Shown piece by piece: positions 25,081 to 37,147 of a DNA stretch of 64,000 nucleotides (its first letter is position 1; each line of letters starts with the position of its first letter). The position numbers and the translations under genes were made by a program. Under the pieces are notes generated by a model, which searched no databases, was not told where the DNA came from, and saw only the letters and a list, made by a program, of their open reading frames with translations. Origin of the DNA: Ahaetulla prasina (taxonomy: Eukaryota; Chordata; Lepidosauria; Squamata; Colubridae); NCBI RefSeq assembly GCF_028640845.1, contig NC_080540.1, positions 170,635,752 to 170,699,751 on the forward strand. Direction: 5' to 3'.

Positions 25081-26420
25081 AGAGGATCATTGGGTACAGA
25101 GGGCAATCATATATTGACTTGCTTGGAATTATCTGCAACAAAAAATGATTCATGTTCTCCGCGAGCTTAACACTTGCATAGACATTGCAGACATCTCCAC
25201 TCATATAAATTAGGGAGTGACCCTAATGGTTTGAGATCATGTATTTTCATAACAGGGATGTCATTATTCAGGATTAATGTCAGTATTATTTTTAATTTAT
25301 TGTATGTCTGTTGCTGGTCGATGACCATAATGAAGTTTATAGTCTATTCTATTCTATATTTGACACTGCAGTGGTATGAAAATCAGCATAGATTAGGCCT
25401 TTTCATCCCAGCTACGAAACTCCAGGTAATCAGGTTGGAACAAAGAGTTTATATTTTCTACTAGTGGCCAATCTGAGTTTTAAAGCCCTGATATGGTAGC
25501 CTGAGCATAGATTTTAAAAGGTAAATATTGCTGGGTGTATTTAGAATAGATTTAAAATACACTGTAAAGGTTTGAAAAATGATGGACTGGCAGTCTGGAA
25601 AGCCTCATAGAAGTTGCATCTTATTGCCATGTTTTCAGCAGATGCTATATGTCACTATACTCCTTCCCAGTTGCAGCAGTTTGCTAAATTTCTATTTATA
25701 ATATCTGTCTGTTGGGAGTTAGATGATGCACAATAATGTAATACACGAGTGTGATTGCTTTGAAACAGATGGGCATAAATAAAATGTGTTTTATTGTACA
25801 TGATATTTTTCCCTTGATTTCTTCCAGGAAGTAGTTCTAATTAAACCAGTAGAATACACATTCAAAGCTTTTGGAGGTAGTATTAAAATATGCTATATAT
25901 ATTTTCTTCTTTCTGTAAAATGGGTATAAGGATAGTAAATTTATATAGTCACATTTCCTTTCAGGTCTTCTGCTGCTAATTGAAAGTTCTCATTACAGCA
26001 AGTCTCTGTTCCTCCTGTTTAGATATTCAGGGTCTTTTTTTAGAATTTTTCATATTTTCCAGCTTCTTAATAATTATTTAATGATGAATTATCAGTGTGT
26101 TTGTATTGTGGTTTGATCTTGTTTATTGCTTGTTTTAATTGTATTATTGCTGTTTATTGGTGCTCCCTGGGTTGGCTTGTGGTTTAAGTTGATCATGTCA
26201 TCCAGTTTAGAGCTTTCTCTATTACAGGGAAATAATGAAGTATGCATAGACTTTCAGTACATTGGTTCAAATCAATAATCTTGCTGTAAAATAAGAATAC
26301 TAATTTTCACATGGTATTCCTTCGCTAAACATTAGCTACATTAGATAGGATTGTAACTTAAATTTATCAGTAAGTTTTCATTCTAACATGTTTCGATATG
26401 ATATATCAGGTCTTCCTCTC

Positions 26421-26467
26421 TCCCACCTTCCCTTCCTTCCTTCCTTCTTTCTTTCTTTGTCTCTCTT

Positions 26468-26502
<35 letters not shown>

Positions 26503-26535
26503 AACACACACACTCACTCCCTTCCTCCCCCCTTT
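26421..26535. repeat. (CCTT)n/(CT)n/(CA)n compound microsatellite
   Basis: Successive pyrimidine and CA runs explain the serine/leucine/histidine-rich spurious ORF here. Confidence 0.93.
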
Positions 26536-27624
26536 CCTCTTTCACTTTCACAACTTTTCTGGAAACTTTAGAACATGAACCAAGCTGACCTTTGCATGAA
26601 CATAGGACTACTTCTGAAAATTCATAGTAAATGTCATGCTATTATTGTAGGTTTCAAAGGAGAAGTCGTATTGTAAACAAAGTAATGTTGAAGGAAGCAA
26701 ATAGTCAATTTATACCAATCATAAGAGTGTCTCCAAGAATCGGTGCTGACAGATGGCTCAGCTTTCAAACTTTGTCTATTGGAGATAGTCCTGCATTGTT
26801 TTATTGGCTATCCAGTCTAATTCTGATTTAAAAGTGATTGTAAAATGGGAGAGCTGTCCATACGGTTAGCAGACAAAGAGCAGTTTGAAGAGCAGGGACG
26901 TACAATACTTGATTCCATCTATTGCATTTCCACTGAGTCTGAAATACTGCTTTTCAGATTTGGTTTTTTATATGTACATCAGCACATATTAATGTTCTTC
27001 AAATCTGCATTCTCTAATTTTCTATTTATTGGCCATGCATAAATGGTCATTATGCTTATATATTTATAAATGAAGCTTAAGGGTAAGGATTTCTTTTGTG
27101 TGTGCGTACGTGTGTGTGTACATATGTATATGTACATAGGTGCGTACATGCAAATTTGACTGAAAAAAACCAGGAAGGTTGATATCGGTTCCATGAGCAG
27201 AATGAACCTTAAAATGAGCTATAAAAAGCAAAGATAGCCAATAATTTTCTTTGGCAGCTTTCTCTGCCACTGCTCCCACATTGTGAAGTATTCTGCCCCC
27301 AGACATGAGGAAAGCCCCCAATCTCTTGGCCTTCCATAAAGTGGTCAAATCTTGGCTCTGTGGCCTTGCATAGAGGGCATAGAGGTCCTCTCAACTGTGG
27401 GACTGACTAGTCTCATGAGACACCCTCCCCCTGCCTTGTAATGACCAAAATTGAATAGCTGTCTTCATATTTTTACCCTTTTGATGTTTAATTTCCAGTA
27501 GTCTCTCATTGTAATTTTTTAAATCCTAATTTAATTTTAATGTTAATTTTTATACATTGTTTTATTTATCTATTATATTGCATTGTACACCATTTAGAGC
27601 TTCTCTTTTAGAGAGATGAGCAGT

Positions 27625-27697
27625 TGGAAGGAAGGAAGGAAGGAAGGAAGGAAGGAAGGAAGGAAGGAAGGAAGGAAGGAAGGAAGGAAGGAAGGAA
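27625..27697. repeat. (GGAA)n microsatellite
   Basis: Seventeen or so near-perfect GGAA/AAGG units. GGAA arrays can bind ETS factors in other vertebrates; no role is shown here. Confidence 0.95.
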
Positions 27698-27827
27698 TTC
27701 ATCTAAAAGAATATTGAGGGGGAAAAATATCTTATTAAGATAATATTTATAAAACAAACCCAAGATTTAGTAAACATTGCATTGCAAACTTTGAAGGTTT
27801 TAAGAACTCTTCACTAATTATGGTAAT

Positions 27828-27888
27828 ATATCTATCTCTATCTCTGTCTCTATCTCTATCTATCTCTATCTCTATCTCTCTATATCTA

Positions 27889-27932
<44 letters not shown>

Positions 27933-27943
27933 ATCTATCTATA
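27828..27943. repeat. (TATC)n/(TCTC) microsatellite
   Basis: The array is immediately 5' of a Sauria-type SINE and gives spurious Leu/Ser/Tyr-rich ORFs. Confidence 0.94.
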
Positions 27944-27947
27944 TGAA

Positions 27948-28296
27948 GGGATGCGGTGGCTCAGTGGCTATGATGCTGAGCTTGTCAATCGAAAAGCAGT
28001 TCAGCGGTTCGAATCCCTAGTGCCGCATAATGGGGTGAGCTCCCGTTACTTGTCCCAGCTTCTGCCAACCTAGCAGTTCGAAAGCATGTAAAAAATGCAA
28101 GTAGAAAAAATAGGGACCACCTTTGGTGGGAAGGTAACAGCATTCCGTGAGTCTTTGGTGTTGAGTCATGCTGGCCACATGACCATGGAGACGTATTCGG
28201 ACAGTGCTGGCTCTTCGGCTTTGAAATGGAGATGAGCATCGCCCCCTGGAGTCAGAAATGACTAGCATATATATGCGAGGGGAACCTTTACCTTTA
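27948..28296 (+). mobile_element. Sauria-type tRNA SINE, copy 1
   Basis: This is a tRNA-derived SINE with a pol III head: an A-box region at GGTGGCTCAGTGGCTATGAT and a B box GGTTCGAATCC at 28006-28016. The body includes GGGACCACCTTTGGTGGGAA and GCTGGCCACATGACC, and it ends GAACCTTTACCTTT. The match with the copy at 51164-51527 is strong along the full length. Sauria SINEs are squamate-specific and are thought to be mobilised by BovB LINEs. A short block next to the B box (GTCGGCAG in the other copy) is shortened here. No clear target duplication is seen. Confidence 0.9.
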
Positions 28297-28462
28297 TATA
28301 TATTTTCAATTGGCCTACGCCTGCCAGAAAGGGAAGGAATTATGCATTGTTTCATTGCTTATTTTGTCCTGTTTATTTTCAGTTCACATAGGGTGTATGT
28401 TGTGCATTTGAAACTCCAATCTAGTAGAGGCAGTGCAAATTCCCATGGTAAAATAGTTGTAG

Positions 28463-28915
<453 letters not shown>

Positions 28916-31900
28916 TGAAAGCCTGTTCACCTCATGTAGGTCTTTGTTGCAAGGAATATAGTCAAGATTTGCAGGTGGCTTACTCCACTTTCCTGCCTGC
29001 CAAGTATAATCAGCTGGTGTGAAGTTCCAGTTTCAAACAGGACTGCCATCTTTTTCCTCCCATCAGCTGACCATGGAAATCAACTTTAAGGAGACTTACT
29101 TTACTGCCTCTGGAGTGGGAGTTAACAACTGTCCAGAACATTAGCACAATGCTTTAAGCATGATCTAAATAACAACAACAACAAAACAACAGCAACAAGA
29201 TTCCTGCAAAACAATAATGCAGGCTATCCCAGGGGATTTGAAAATTTTGTCTGTTCAGGGTGATTCAGGTTATTGGTCAGATTTTCAGCTGTATTGATCG
29301 TATTTTCCCTTGGAGCAGAATACCGAAAAAGCAGAATGGAGCTTGAAATTGGGTTAGTAGGATCTGAAGAGGTGGCTGCTCTTTCACTACTGAAATTTTT
29401 GTAACAGCTTCCCATCTTTCATGAGCCAATTATCTTGTTTAGAAATTAACCAGGGATCTCCAACCTGAGAGTAGGTGGTATTTTTCTCATTTTGCCTGTA
29501 GCAGAGTTGAGATAGGAAGTCCTTGTACTATTATTGTCACTATTTTTATAACTGCCAGTGTGCATGATGTTTTGCCAGATAAAATAAAAGAGTGTTTTAT
29601 TATAAGCTCTGAAGATTTTACACATTGGGGGTCTTGCTCTTTTTTACCCACAAAAATTGTTGCTTACCCAGGGTTGTGATTGATGGTTGCCAGTTGCGAA
29701 TAACTGTGCCAACACCATTATCACAAGAAGGATATTTTTCAAATGCTTTCCACATGATATATCTAGGCAATACTCATGTAACTGAGTTGTTATTAATAAA
29801 AACCTGCCAAACCTGCTTGCACAGATTTATCTGCCATTGGACAAAAATGTTTTGGACGTAATTTTTATCACTAGTGGCAGGCAAAAAGGAACAAAAGCTA
29901 ACCTGGAAATGGGATTTTGGTCTATGTAATTTCTTCCAGAGCAGTAGTTCAGTCCTAGAGCACATCTTTTATGTACAAAAATTTGGTGGCTCAAGAAGAC
30001 CTGGAAGTACTCCTGTCATTTCTGCCTAATGCCCTCCCAATAGGCTAAGGTACACCTCCCATCATTCCCAGCCAAAAAGGTCAGCAGTCAAGGATCTCAA
30101 AAGATGAAATTCAAAGTAACTGTGGAAGACTGAGCCAGTGGAAATTGGTATAAATAATAATGAGCTAATGAACTGGTTCAAATTCACTATAAAGTCTTGC
30201 ATTCTAGTTGCGTGCAACAGGAAGTTGTTATTCTTACTTCCTTTTAAGATTGCTTCTTGAAGCTTGGACACTCACAGATAGGAGTTGTTCATATCTCCAT
30301 ATGTATGTTTTTAAAAGCAAAGGAACCATGCTTCTTGCCTGGTTATACCCAGTTCAGCATGTTGTTTTTCCTTTTAATCTGCTTGCTGTTTGCCATATCC
30401 CTTAAAAACAAAAGGGTGTGTGTGTGACAAAAAAAACCACATAGAATTTGACCATTGAACTTTCATTTGATATTCCATGAAGTAGGAACTCTCCAAGCAT
30501 AATGATTCTCAAAAAAACCCAGGCAGCTAAGCTTCTGCTAAACATTTATATATGTCTCTGCGGTTCCCTTCATCCTATGTAGCTGGGCACGCAAACCACA
30601 AGCAAGGGAGCAAAATGTACCTTGATTTGCAGGGATGCCATAGGCCAAAAGGAGTGTGAAGTAACCGCCTGAGGCAGCAGCTGAGGGTGGCAATTTGGCG
30701 GGGAGGGCCTTCTAAGCTAGACTGTTCTCCAGAGCTGCAGTGCCCTCATTTCCAGAACTGAACAAACATTCATCTGCCAATCTGATTAGCTTTGTACATA
30801 TGGAATAAGGAGAGGCTATTGCCTAGACTTTCTCTGCTGTCAGCAACATGTATTGAAAAAACTTTGGTGGCATTTTGAAAATCTTGTAGTTTGTTGAAAG
30901 TTTTCCTAATTTAGTCAGTAGATCAAGACTTGTAGCTCACTCTGTTCACTAAAGCCTTTTGGAGAAGTTGCTGACATTCTCGTCATGGTGAGCAATAGGA
31001 TAAAAAAGGAAAACAAAAAAGATATTCAAATATATTCCACAGCACAAATGTTTTTAAGAATAACCAAAGGTAAAAATATAATTAAAAGGAGCTTGGTTTG
31101 GGAATGTGGCAGTCTTAGTCACCTGTCTTGAAGACCACCAAGTTCTCTTTCTTACCTGATACTTATGGGAAGCTGACATACTTCAGAACCAAGACCGCAG
31201 CCAGTCTTATCTTGAATTTTTAGAATTCCTTTGAACCTGAATTCCTTCAGACATTTTTGAAAAATGAAACAGATGAATGACCATAGCCCAGTGCCATTAT
31301 TTTAGAATTCTACTGACATGTCCAGAAAAGAGGCCAATTGGAGTCAAAACCAATATCCTGACTTTATAAGATAAGGCAAGAAGCAACATAAGATGTTGGT
31401 TTTGTGGTAAATGGGTCTTTGGGAACAGACCATGCACTTCATGGCAATCCATGATGAAGAGCTTCCATAGCATGCTCTTAAAATGTCACCCCTCAAAAAC
31501 TTTGCCTCCTTGTAGTTTCATCATCCTTGTAGTTTCAACTTCCATCTACTTCCAAAGTTTAAGAATCTTTGCTTGCCTACTGCCAGCAGATTGCATCCTT
31601 AGATGGCAGCAAGGAGAACTTTGTTGCCAGGTGACAGATATATAGGGTTTTGCAGTCCAGATCTGGTGAGCCTACGTTTGCCTAATTGAGAAGGATCAAA
31701 GGCCCACCTTTGTATAATAACTTAAAATGTTTCATAATAGAGTCTGTTCAGTCATGGACCAATATATGACTTCCCACCCAGAAGCACACTACATCTGAGG
31801 AAAAGTAGGGTTATATGTCACATAAATACATTCTCAAATTCTGGAAAGTTAGCATGCCACAGACAAAAATGAGGTAAAATCTTCACTTTCCTCTTCAGAA

Positions 31901-32741
31901 GTCCTTCACATAATTAAATCCAAATCTGTGTTTTTTTTGATGGCAGATTGACATGTATAATCTAGCAGTATCCACAAGGAAATTAAAATCTGCAAGATGG
32001 CAGGCGTAACATTGCAATCCAAGTCTTACCCCTTTTGCGCATATGTCAGTATCAGAAGGGCTGAATCATGTGCCTGTTTAATTCAACTATCATGACAGAC
32101 TTGATACAATTCTTTCATAGAAATAAAATGGGTATGCAGCGTCTATCAGTTCAAGAGTCCCACCAGAGTTTGGTATTCAAAGATTTCGGATGGACAAGGC
32201 TAAAGTCTATTTTGAGATGGGATTCCAATGTTTGAAGGATTGAAAAACTGCCTTCGGCCACTGTGAAACTGAAGGCTTTTCTTTTTCCCCCGTTAATCCT
32301 TCCCAACCTTCCAGTGCATCTCACGCTTTTGTCCTCATCCATTCTGGGAAACTTCAGAGGATCAGAAGAGGGATGCTGATTCATTGCATTTAGCCCCCCA
32401 GCCTCCATGCTTGTATCCTAATCTAGAATAATATGGTGTGGGCATGTTTAATGGGGCATTTATAAAGGCAATTGTGTACTCAGAAATGGTGTAAAAAATT
32501 TTTTTTTTTGTTTCTGTAAGCTGCCACACTGTAAGTCTTTCTTCCCCTTTTCAGGCAGCAGCTGTTGTTAGTTCTCCTGAGCTCTTGAGCTCCATTTGGT
32601 TTGCTGCCCTGCTGGTACCTTGTGAATAATAATCTGGTCATCATGTGCACTTCCTGACTAGACTAAGCAAAAATAACAGTGCAGAACAGTGTATGGTGGC
32701 ATGTCCTGATCAGAGGCCAAGTTCAGAAGTCTCATTCTTTA

Positions 32742-32805
32742 TCTAGCTTAACCTTTGACCCATATGCGTTGTACCTAGCTTAACCTTTGACCCATACATA
32801 TTGTA
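32742..32805. repeat. 32-bp tandem duplication
   Basis: Two adjacent units share the 20-bp word TAGCTTAACCTTTGACCCAT (32744 and 32776) and end in TTGTA. Confidence 0.85.
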
Positions 32806-33226
32806 TTGTTTCAAATCCATTGAAAGTGGATGGAGGAGAATCCATAGGATGAAGAGATTAGGAGGTAGAATTATGCAGCCCTTTGAATTTGATTCTCTAA
32901 AGATACTTCAGAATACATGGGAGACCAAGCCTAATAAATATTTGCAACTCTTTAAAGCAGTCACATCTTTTTCCCAAGATCATGCAAATTGTTTTCCACA
33001 GTTTCTTGTGATCTGGGGGAAAATGTCTTCGATTTAAAAAGTTGCAGGCAATGCTGTCTTGCAGGCATTGAAGCATTTTTGGGGAACCGTATAGCAAATG
33101 CTGCACAATGTTAACTTTTAATAACTTGGGATCCAAACACCTTTAGAGTTCATTTTCAGAATTCACTTCATATATCCTGTAACAATAATGTTAAATGTCA
33201 GTAGTGTTAAAAGTCTTCTTCACATG

Positions 33227-33894
33227 GCCTTAATATTGACGCAAGTTAAGGATGATTTAAATCTGTCTCATTGTGGGCTGGCAACTTAATGAAAACTTAA
33301 AGAGATGCTACCAGGACATTTTTGTTCTGTGGTTAGATGCAAGCAGGGAATGTCCTACTGATATCATATATCACATGGGGGATATAATTCCTTGTTTATA
33401 TTTTTTTAAACCTCATAAATTTGAATTATTCGTAGCAGAGAGTGAGTAAAAAGCGCTTGTCTTCCAAGTAACAATAAGACAAGAACAGGACAGAAATTAT
33501 CTATTGAGAAAACAAAGGACAATAGAATGATTGGGTACAAATTAATCTTTAAACTATTAAAATTTAAGAATTTTAACAGTTCAGCACTTACATATTTTCC
33601 TGGGATTATGGATTGTGTTATTGCAGTTTCCTTGTTATTATTATTTGGCCCTATTGTAAAATAAAAGTCCACCGTTTTTCTGTTCTTAATGAGGACACAG
33701 TGTCTCTAGCTAATAAAGGATAAAAGATTGATTAGAAAACAAAATCTAGCTTCTAGGCCGCAGTAGGACATTCCCTGCTTGCATCTAACCACAGAACAAA
33801 CATGTCCTGGTAGCATCTCTTTAAGTTTTCATTAAGTTGCCAGCCCACAATGAGACAGATTTAAATCATCCTTAACTTGCGTCAATATTAAGGC
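33227..33894. repeat. 134-bp inverted repeat, one mismatch, 400-bp spacer
   Basis: The arm at 33227-33360 is the reverse complement of 33761-33894 at 133 of 134 positions. The single difference is CATTTTTGTT against CATGTTTGTT. The outer ends are GCCTTAATATTGAC and the inner ends are TGTCCTACTG. The 400-bp spacer is AT-rich and holds no gene. No target duplication is visible at either end, and it does not match any repeat family I know. It ends 248 bp before an OLFM2 exon. It may be a DNA transposon with long terminal inverted repeats, a local inverted duplication or an assembly artefact. Confidence 0.9.
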
Positions 33895-34142
33895 AGCATT
33901 TTTCCATTCTGGCACTTTCTAAGGCAGCTTATAGCTGCGTGAAACCTTTTTGGCATTGTCAGTAGGAGGGAATTCATGTCAGTGTCAGTGACTTGAGAAA
34001 AAAGCAACAGAATGCCACATTTCATGCTGGTATATTTTTCCATTGACTCAGGAATGGGCGGTCAGAGGAGAAGAAAGGTTTAATTCAGAAGTGGAGAAAG
34101 ATTTCTCATTCTCTATATCTCCTTCTCTATTTTGCATTTCAG

Positions 34143-34249
34143 GTTGTGGAAAACTCACTGGAATAAGCAACCCCATTACTATCCGAGCATCTGGATCCAG
34201 ATTTGGCTCTTGGATGACGGACACCATGGCTCCAAGTTCTGACAGCCGG
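34143..34249 (+). CDS. OLFM2: OLFM2 coding exon: coil to propeller junction
   Basis: This 107-nt exon has acceptor TTTCAG after a pyrimidine tract and donor GTGAGT. It is entered in phase 1 and left in phase 0. It encodes GCGKLTGISNPITIRASGSR and then FGSWMTDTMAPSSDSR. The Cys of GCGKL is the conserved partner that closes the olfactomedin propeller by a disulfide with the Cys of FMICG in the last exon. The TMAPSSDSR stretch fits OLFM2 better than OLFM1. It opens the five-bladed olfactomedin domain. Confidence 0.96.
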
Positions 34250-34723
34250 GTGAGTGCGTGAGAAGAAAGTGTTATCTTCACCTCGTGTTTAAGTAGTCTC
34301 AAATTTGGGTTATTTCTAGGGAATCAGGAGCTGGATTAAATGGTTCCTTGCTTAGTGCCAGCAGTAAGCTGACGTTCTCTGGTTCATTTTTTTTCCCAAA
34401 TCCAACACAGATGGAATAAAATAGACCAACAACAACAAATCCTCCCTACTTATTTGATTTTGTTAGTGAAATATGACATAATAAGCACAATATGCTCAGC
34501 AGCAGTGGAAAGCGTAAGCTGTAGACAACACCTGCTGCTCAGCATGTTGTTGTCTCTCTCAGTTGCAAATGGCAGCATTAGTGCAAAGGAGAGAAAAACA
34601 GCAAAAAAGAAATATTGGAAGGCCATCTCTGGGGGAACTAGGAACTAGGGAGGGTAGCCTCGCTCCGTTACTTGTGAGGAGGGAAACCTACGATTAGCAG
34701 ATTTAGTGCATGACCATGTAGAT

Positions 34724-35520
34724 CAGAGGTGTCAAACTTGATTTCATTGAGTTCTGCATCAGGACTGTGTGTGACTCTGGGGTGGGGGGGAGCCATGGCC
34801 AGGGTAGGCATGGCCAGCTTGACGTCACTTGGTTCAGGGGCGCCTGTGGTGACCTGAGCGCTCTGCCAGCGAAAACAGGTTCTCAGGCTTGGTTTTTGCC
34901 AGCAGAAACACCATGGGCCAGTCCTTCACTGTTTCCAGGATCTAAGTACCCTGCAGGCCAGATCCGCTCTGGGTGTTGTGCCTCGCTCGCCCCCCCCTCT
35001 CCCCCGCAGCCGGGCCCCTCTCATCTCCTGCTATCTCAGCCAGAGACTGATAGTACAGAAGAATGTCCTGGCATGCCTCGAGCCCCCAGCCCTGGCACCA
35101 TGCCTGGACAAACCGAGCAAACAAACCTCCCTCCGATAGCATGTGCGCCTGAAGCCAGCCACAAGCTGGGATTACCGGCAGCTGGAGACGAAACGATGCA
35201 ATGGATAAATCCACGCTTCTGGAGAATGGAGAGGCGACGTCAGCAAAAGGAAGGGAGGGGCAGGCCTGGATAAGTGCTGAGTCATGGTGCCACACCCCAT
35301 GGCCTATATAAAAGATCTGCTTTCTGGCATTCTCTGAGTCAGGCAAAGTCTAACTTGGATTGCTGAAGTCACATCCTGGTCTCCTGCCTGCCCTGAGAAC
35401 TCTGACAGAACTTTGGCAAAGCTGCAGAGGCTTTGCAGCCACGCTTGATACGGACTTTCCCGACCCGGCTGTCAGAGGAGGAGTGGCACACGACACTGGG
35501 CCTTGAGTTGAACACCCATA
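34724..35520. mobile_element. hAT-like MITE (CAGAGGTGTCAAAC) split by solo LTR
   Basis: The left end CAGAGGTGTCAAACTTGATT and the right end CCTTGAGTTGAACACCCAT are inverted counterparts of a common reptile MITE. The halves, 34724-34973 and 35501-35520, are separated by a 522-bp LTR with its own target duplication. The right half is very short and outer target duplications are not clear, so the right limit is approximate. Confidence 0.65.
34974..35495 (+). mobile_element. Solo LTR of an LTR retrotransposon
   Basis: The 522-bp unit starts TGTTGTGCC and ends GGCACACGACA, the short TG...CA inverted ends of an LTR. It is flanked by a perfect 5-bp duplication CTGGG (34969-34973 and 35496-35500). 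A TATA-like box (CCTATATAAAAG, about 35304-35315) lies where the U3 promoter should be, giving the + orientation. No second LTR, primer site or gag-pol is nearby, so internal recombination probably removed the body. The family could be Gypsy or an endogenous retrovirus; I cannot tell which. ORFs across it are not genes. Confidence 0.83.
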
Positions 35521-35994
35521 TCTCCTTCTTTCCATTTCTCCCTGTAGTTGCTAGTGCAGTTTTGCACTACTAAAGCATGATTCAAGCACTGAACCTTTTT
35601 TACTCTTTGAAGAGACATAACAATGCTGAGTTTCAGCACTGTAGGCTATGGCATAATTTTGCCTGACACCGTCTTTTCTCTTCCTCCACCATCCAGTTGT
35701 TATGGCAGTGGGCTTGGATTGTTGCCCTGAATATCTCTGGAAGACAAGAAAACAATAGCCAGTGGGGAATTTAATTTGGAACAAGTTTTTTGTTGTGAGG
35801 AAAGAAAAGGATATTTTTCTACCTGCTTGCCTAGATGCAGAGTGACTTCTGTTATCAGGTTCATAAAAAAGAGGGTTCAGGATCATATCTGTATCATGTA
35901 TGTATGTATGTATGAATAAAACTTTTCTATAAGAGTCGGCCAAATGTGGATGAGGCTTCAGAAGTGATAAAGAAAAAAAAACCTTTTGCTACTG

Positions 35995-36247
35995 GGGGAG
36001 CCGCCGTGTGGCTCAGGCTGTAAGATAGCCTGTTATTAAACACGGCTGCTTGCAATTACTGCAGGCTCGAGTCCCACCAGGCCCAAGGTTGACTCAGCCT
36101 TCCATCCTTTATAAGGTAGGTAAAATGAGGACCCAGATTGTTGGGGGGGCAATAAATATACAAATAGGATGAAGACTATTGCCTTACACAATGTAAGCCG
36201 CCCTGAGTCTTGGGAGAAGGGCGGGATATAAATGTAAAAAAAAAAAA
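35995..36247 (+). mobile_element. tRNA-headed SINE with L2-type 3' tail
   Basis: The head CCGCCGTGTGGCTCAGGCTG and a B box-like GGCTCGAGTCC at 36064-36074 indicate a tRNA-derived pol III promoter. The 3' part AAGCCGCCCTGAGTC-TTGGGAGAAGGGCGG is the sense version of the 3' terminus of the L2 LINE at 37531-37560. It ends in ATAAATG and A12. Sharing a LINE tail is the known means by which SINEs of this sort are reverse transcribed by L2. Confidence 0.83.
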
Positions 36248-36347
36248 TGGCAAGAGAAATTGGAGGATGGAGAAAGCACTGCTGAAACTACCACCCACAG
36301 AAATCCTCCATTCGAAAGGGTCACAGCATTGGAAGAAACCTCTAGGG

Positions 36348-36771
36348 CAATGACAGCAAACCTACAGCATGAGTGCCAGAAGTGGCACACAGAGGCATCT
36401 CTCTGGGCACATGAGCCATCACCTGTTGCCCTTCTGGCTGCTGGCATGTCAGCCAGCTGGTCTTCAGGTGCGTGGGAGTGCCAGAAAAGCAACCACCCTT
36501 GCTGGGAAGCCATGAGCAGCCATGCGTGTGCCGGGAAGATGATCTTCCGGTTTTTGGCACACGCATGGGCACCGGCCACCTCGTCTTCTGGTTTCTGGCG
36601 TGCATGCGCACATGAAGACCAGCTAGCCAGTGCGCATGCACATGCCAGAAACCCGAAGATCATCTTCCCGACACATGCATGCGCACTGGGTGGCTGCTGT
36701 TCTGGTTTCTGGCGCGTGCACCTGTGCACTCCTGTTTTGGCACTTGGTGCCAAAATGTTTCACCAACACTG
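36348..36771. mobile_element. hAT-like MITE, ATGGTGAACC family, copy 2
   Basis: It starts CAATGACAGCAAACCTACAG and ends AAAATGTTTCACCAACACTG. The flanks CTCTAGGG (36340-36347) and CACTAGGG (36772-36779) match at 7 of 8. The interior repeats GCATGCGCACATG-type words, giving Cys/His/Ala-rich spurious ORFs on both strands (up to 191 codons). It is related to 1304-1671. Confidence 0.78.
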
Positions 36772-36788
36772 CACTAGGGTACCATGTA

Positions 36789-36853
36789 CCAGAGTATATT
36801 TCAACCTCATGGCCATTGCTGAATCTTGGCCATGAGGTTGAAATATACTCTGG
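36789..36853. repeat. Perfect 27-bp hairpin with 11-nt loop
   Basis: The arm 36789-36815 (CCAGAGTATATTTCAACCTC...) is the exact reverse complement of 36827-36853, with loop TTGCTGAATCT. It begins 18 bp after the MITE at 36348-36771. The size resembles a short pre-miRNA-like hairpin, but no conservation can be judged here. Confidence 0.9.
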
Positions 36854-37004
36854 ATTATCGTTCTGACAATATGACAGGAAAAATTAGAATAGCAATACTG
36901 AATTTAAACATATTTCTTACCATTTTGGATGTTTCTCCTACTAATCTGAACACTTCTTATTTCCATTCATGCATGTGTGTGTGCGCGCGCACGCACGTGT
37001 ATGT

Positions 37005-37147
37005 CAGGGATGGGTTCTACTCACCTTTACTACTGGTTTGCATCGTGCCCATGCGCACATGCGCAGAAGAGTTTTGATGATGTTTGGGTCAGTGGGCGGA
37101 GCCTCCTGCCAGTTTTACTACCGGTTACCGGGGGCAACCCACCACTG
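37005..37147. mobile_element. hAT-like MITE (CAGGGATGGGTTCTAC)
   Basis: This 143-bp element runs from CAGGGATGGGTTCTACTCAC to GGCAACCCACCACTG. It is flanked by a perfect 8-bp duplication GTGTATGT (36997-37004 and 37148-37155). It contains ACTACCGGTTACCGG and TGCGCACATGCGCA and has no coding capacity. Confidence 0.85.

Noticed and set aside
28006..28016. Possible tRNA gene from the B box GGTTCGAATCC (also at 51230)
   Set aside because: The surrounding sequence is a Sauria-type SINE; no cloverleaf with an acceptor stem can be formed.
34767..35346. 168- and 134-codon ORFs on opposite strands
   Set aside because: Both read through the MITE/solo LTR pair; no gag, pol or host motif is present.
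36184..36835. 189- and 191-codon overlapping ORFs on opposite strands
   Set aside because: They run through the SINE end and the MITE at 36348-36771, and the Cys/Ala/His repeats come from GCATGCGCAC-type words.
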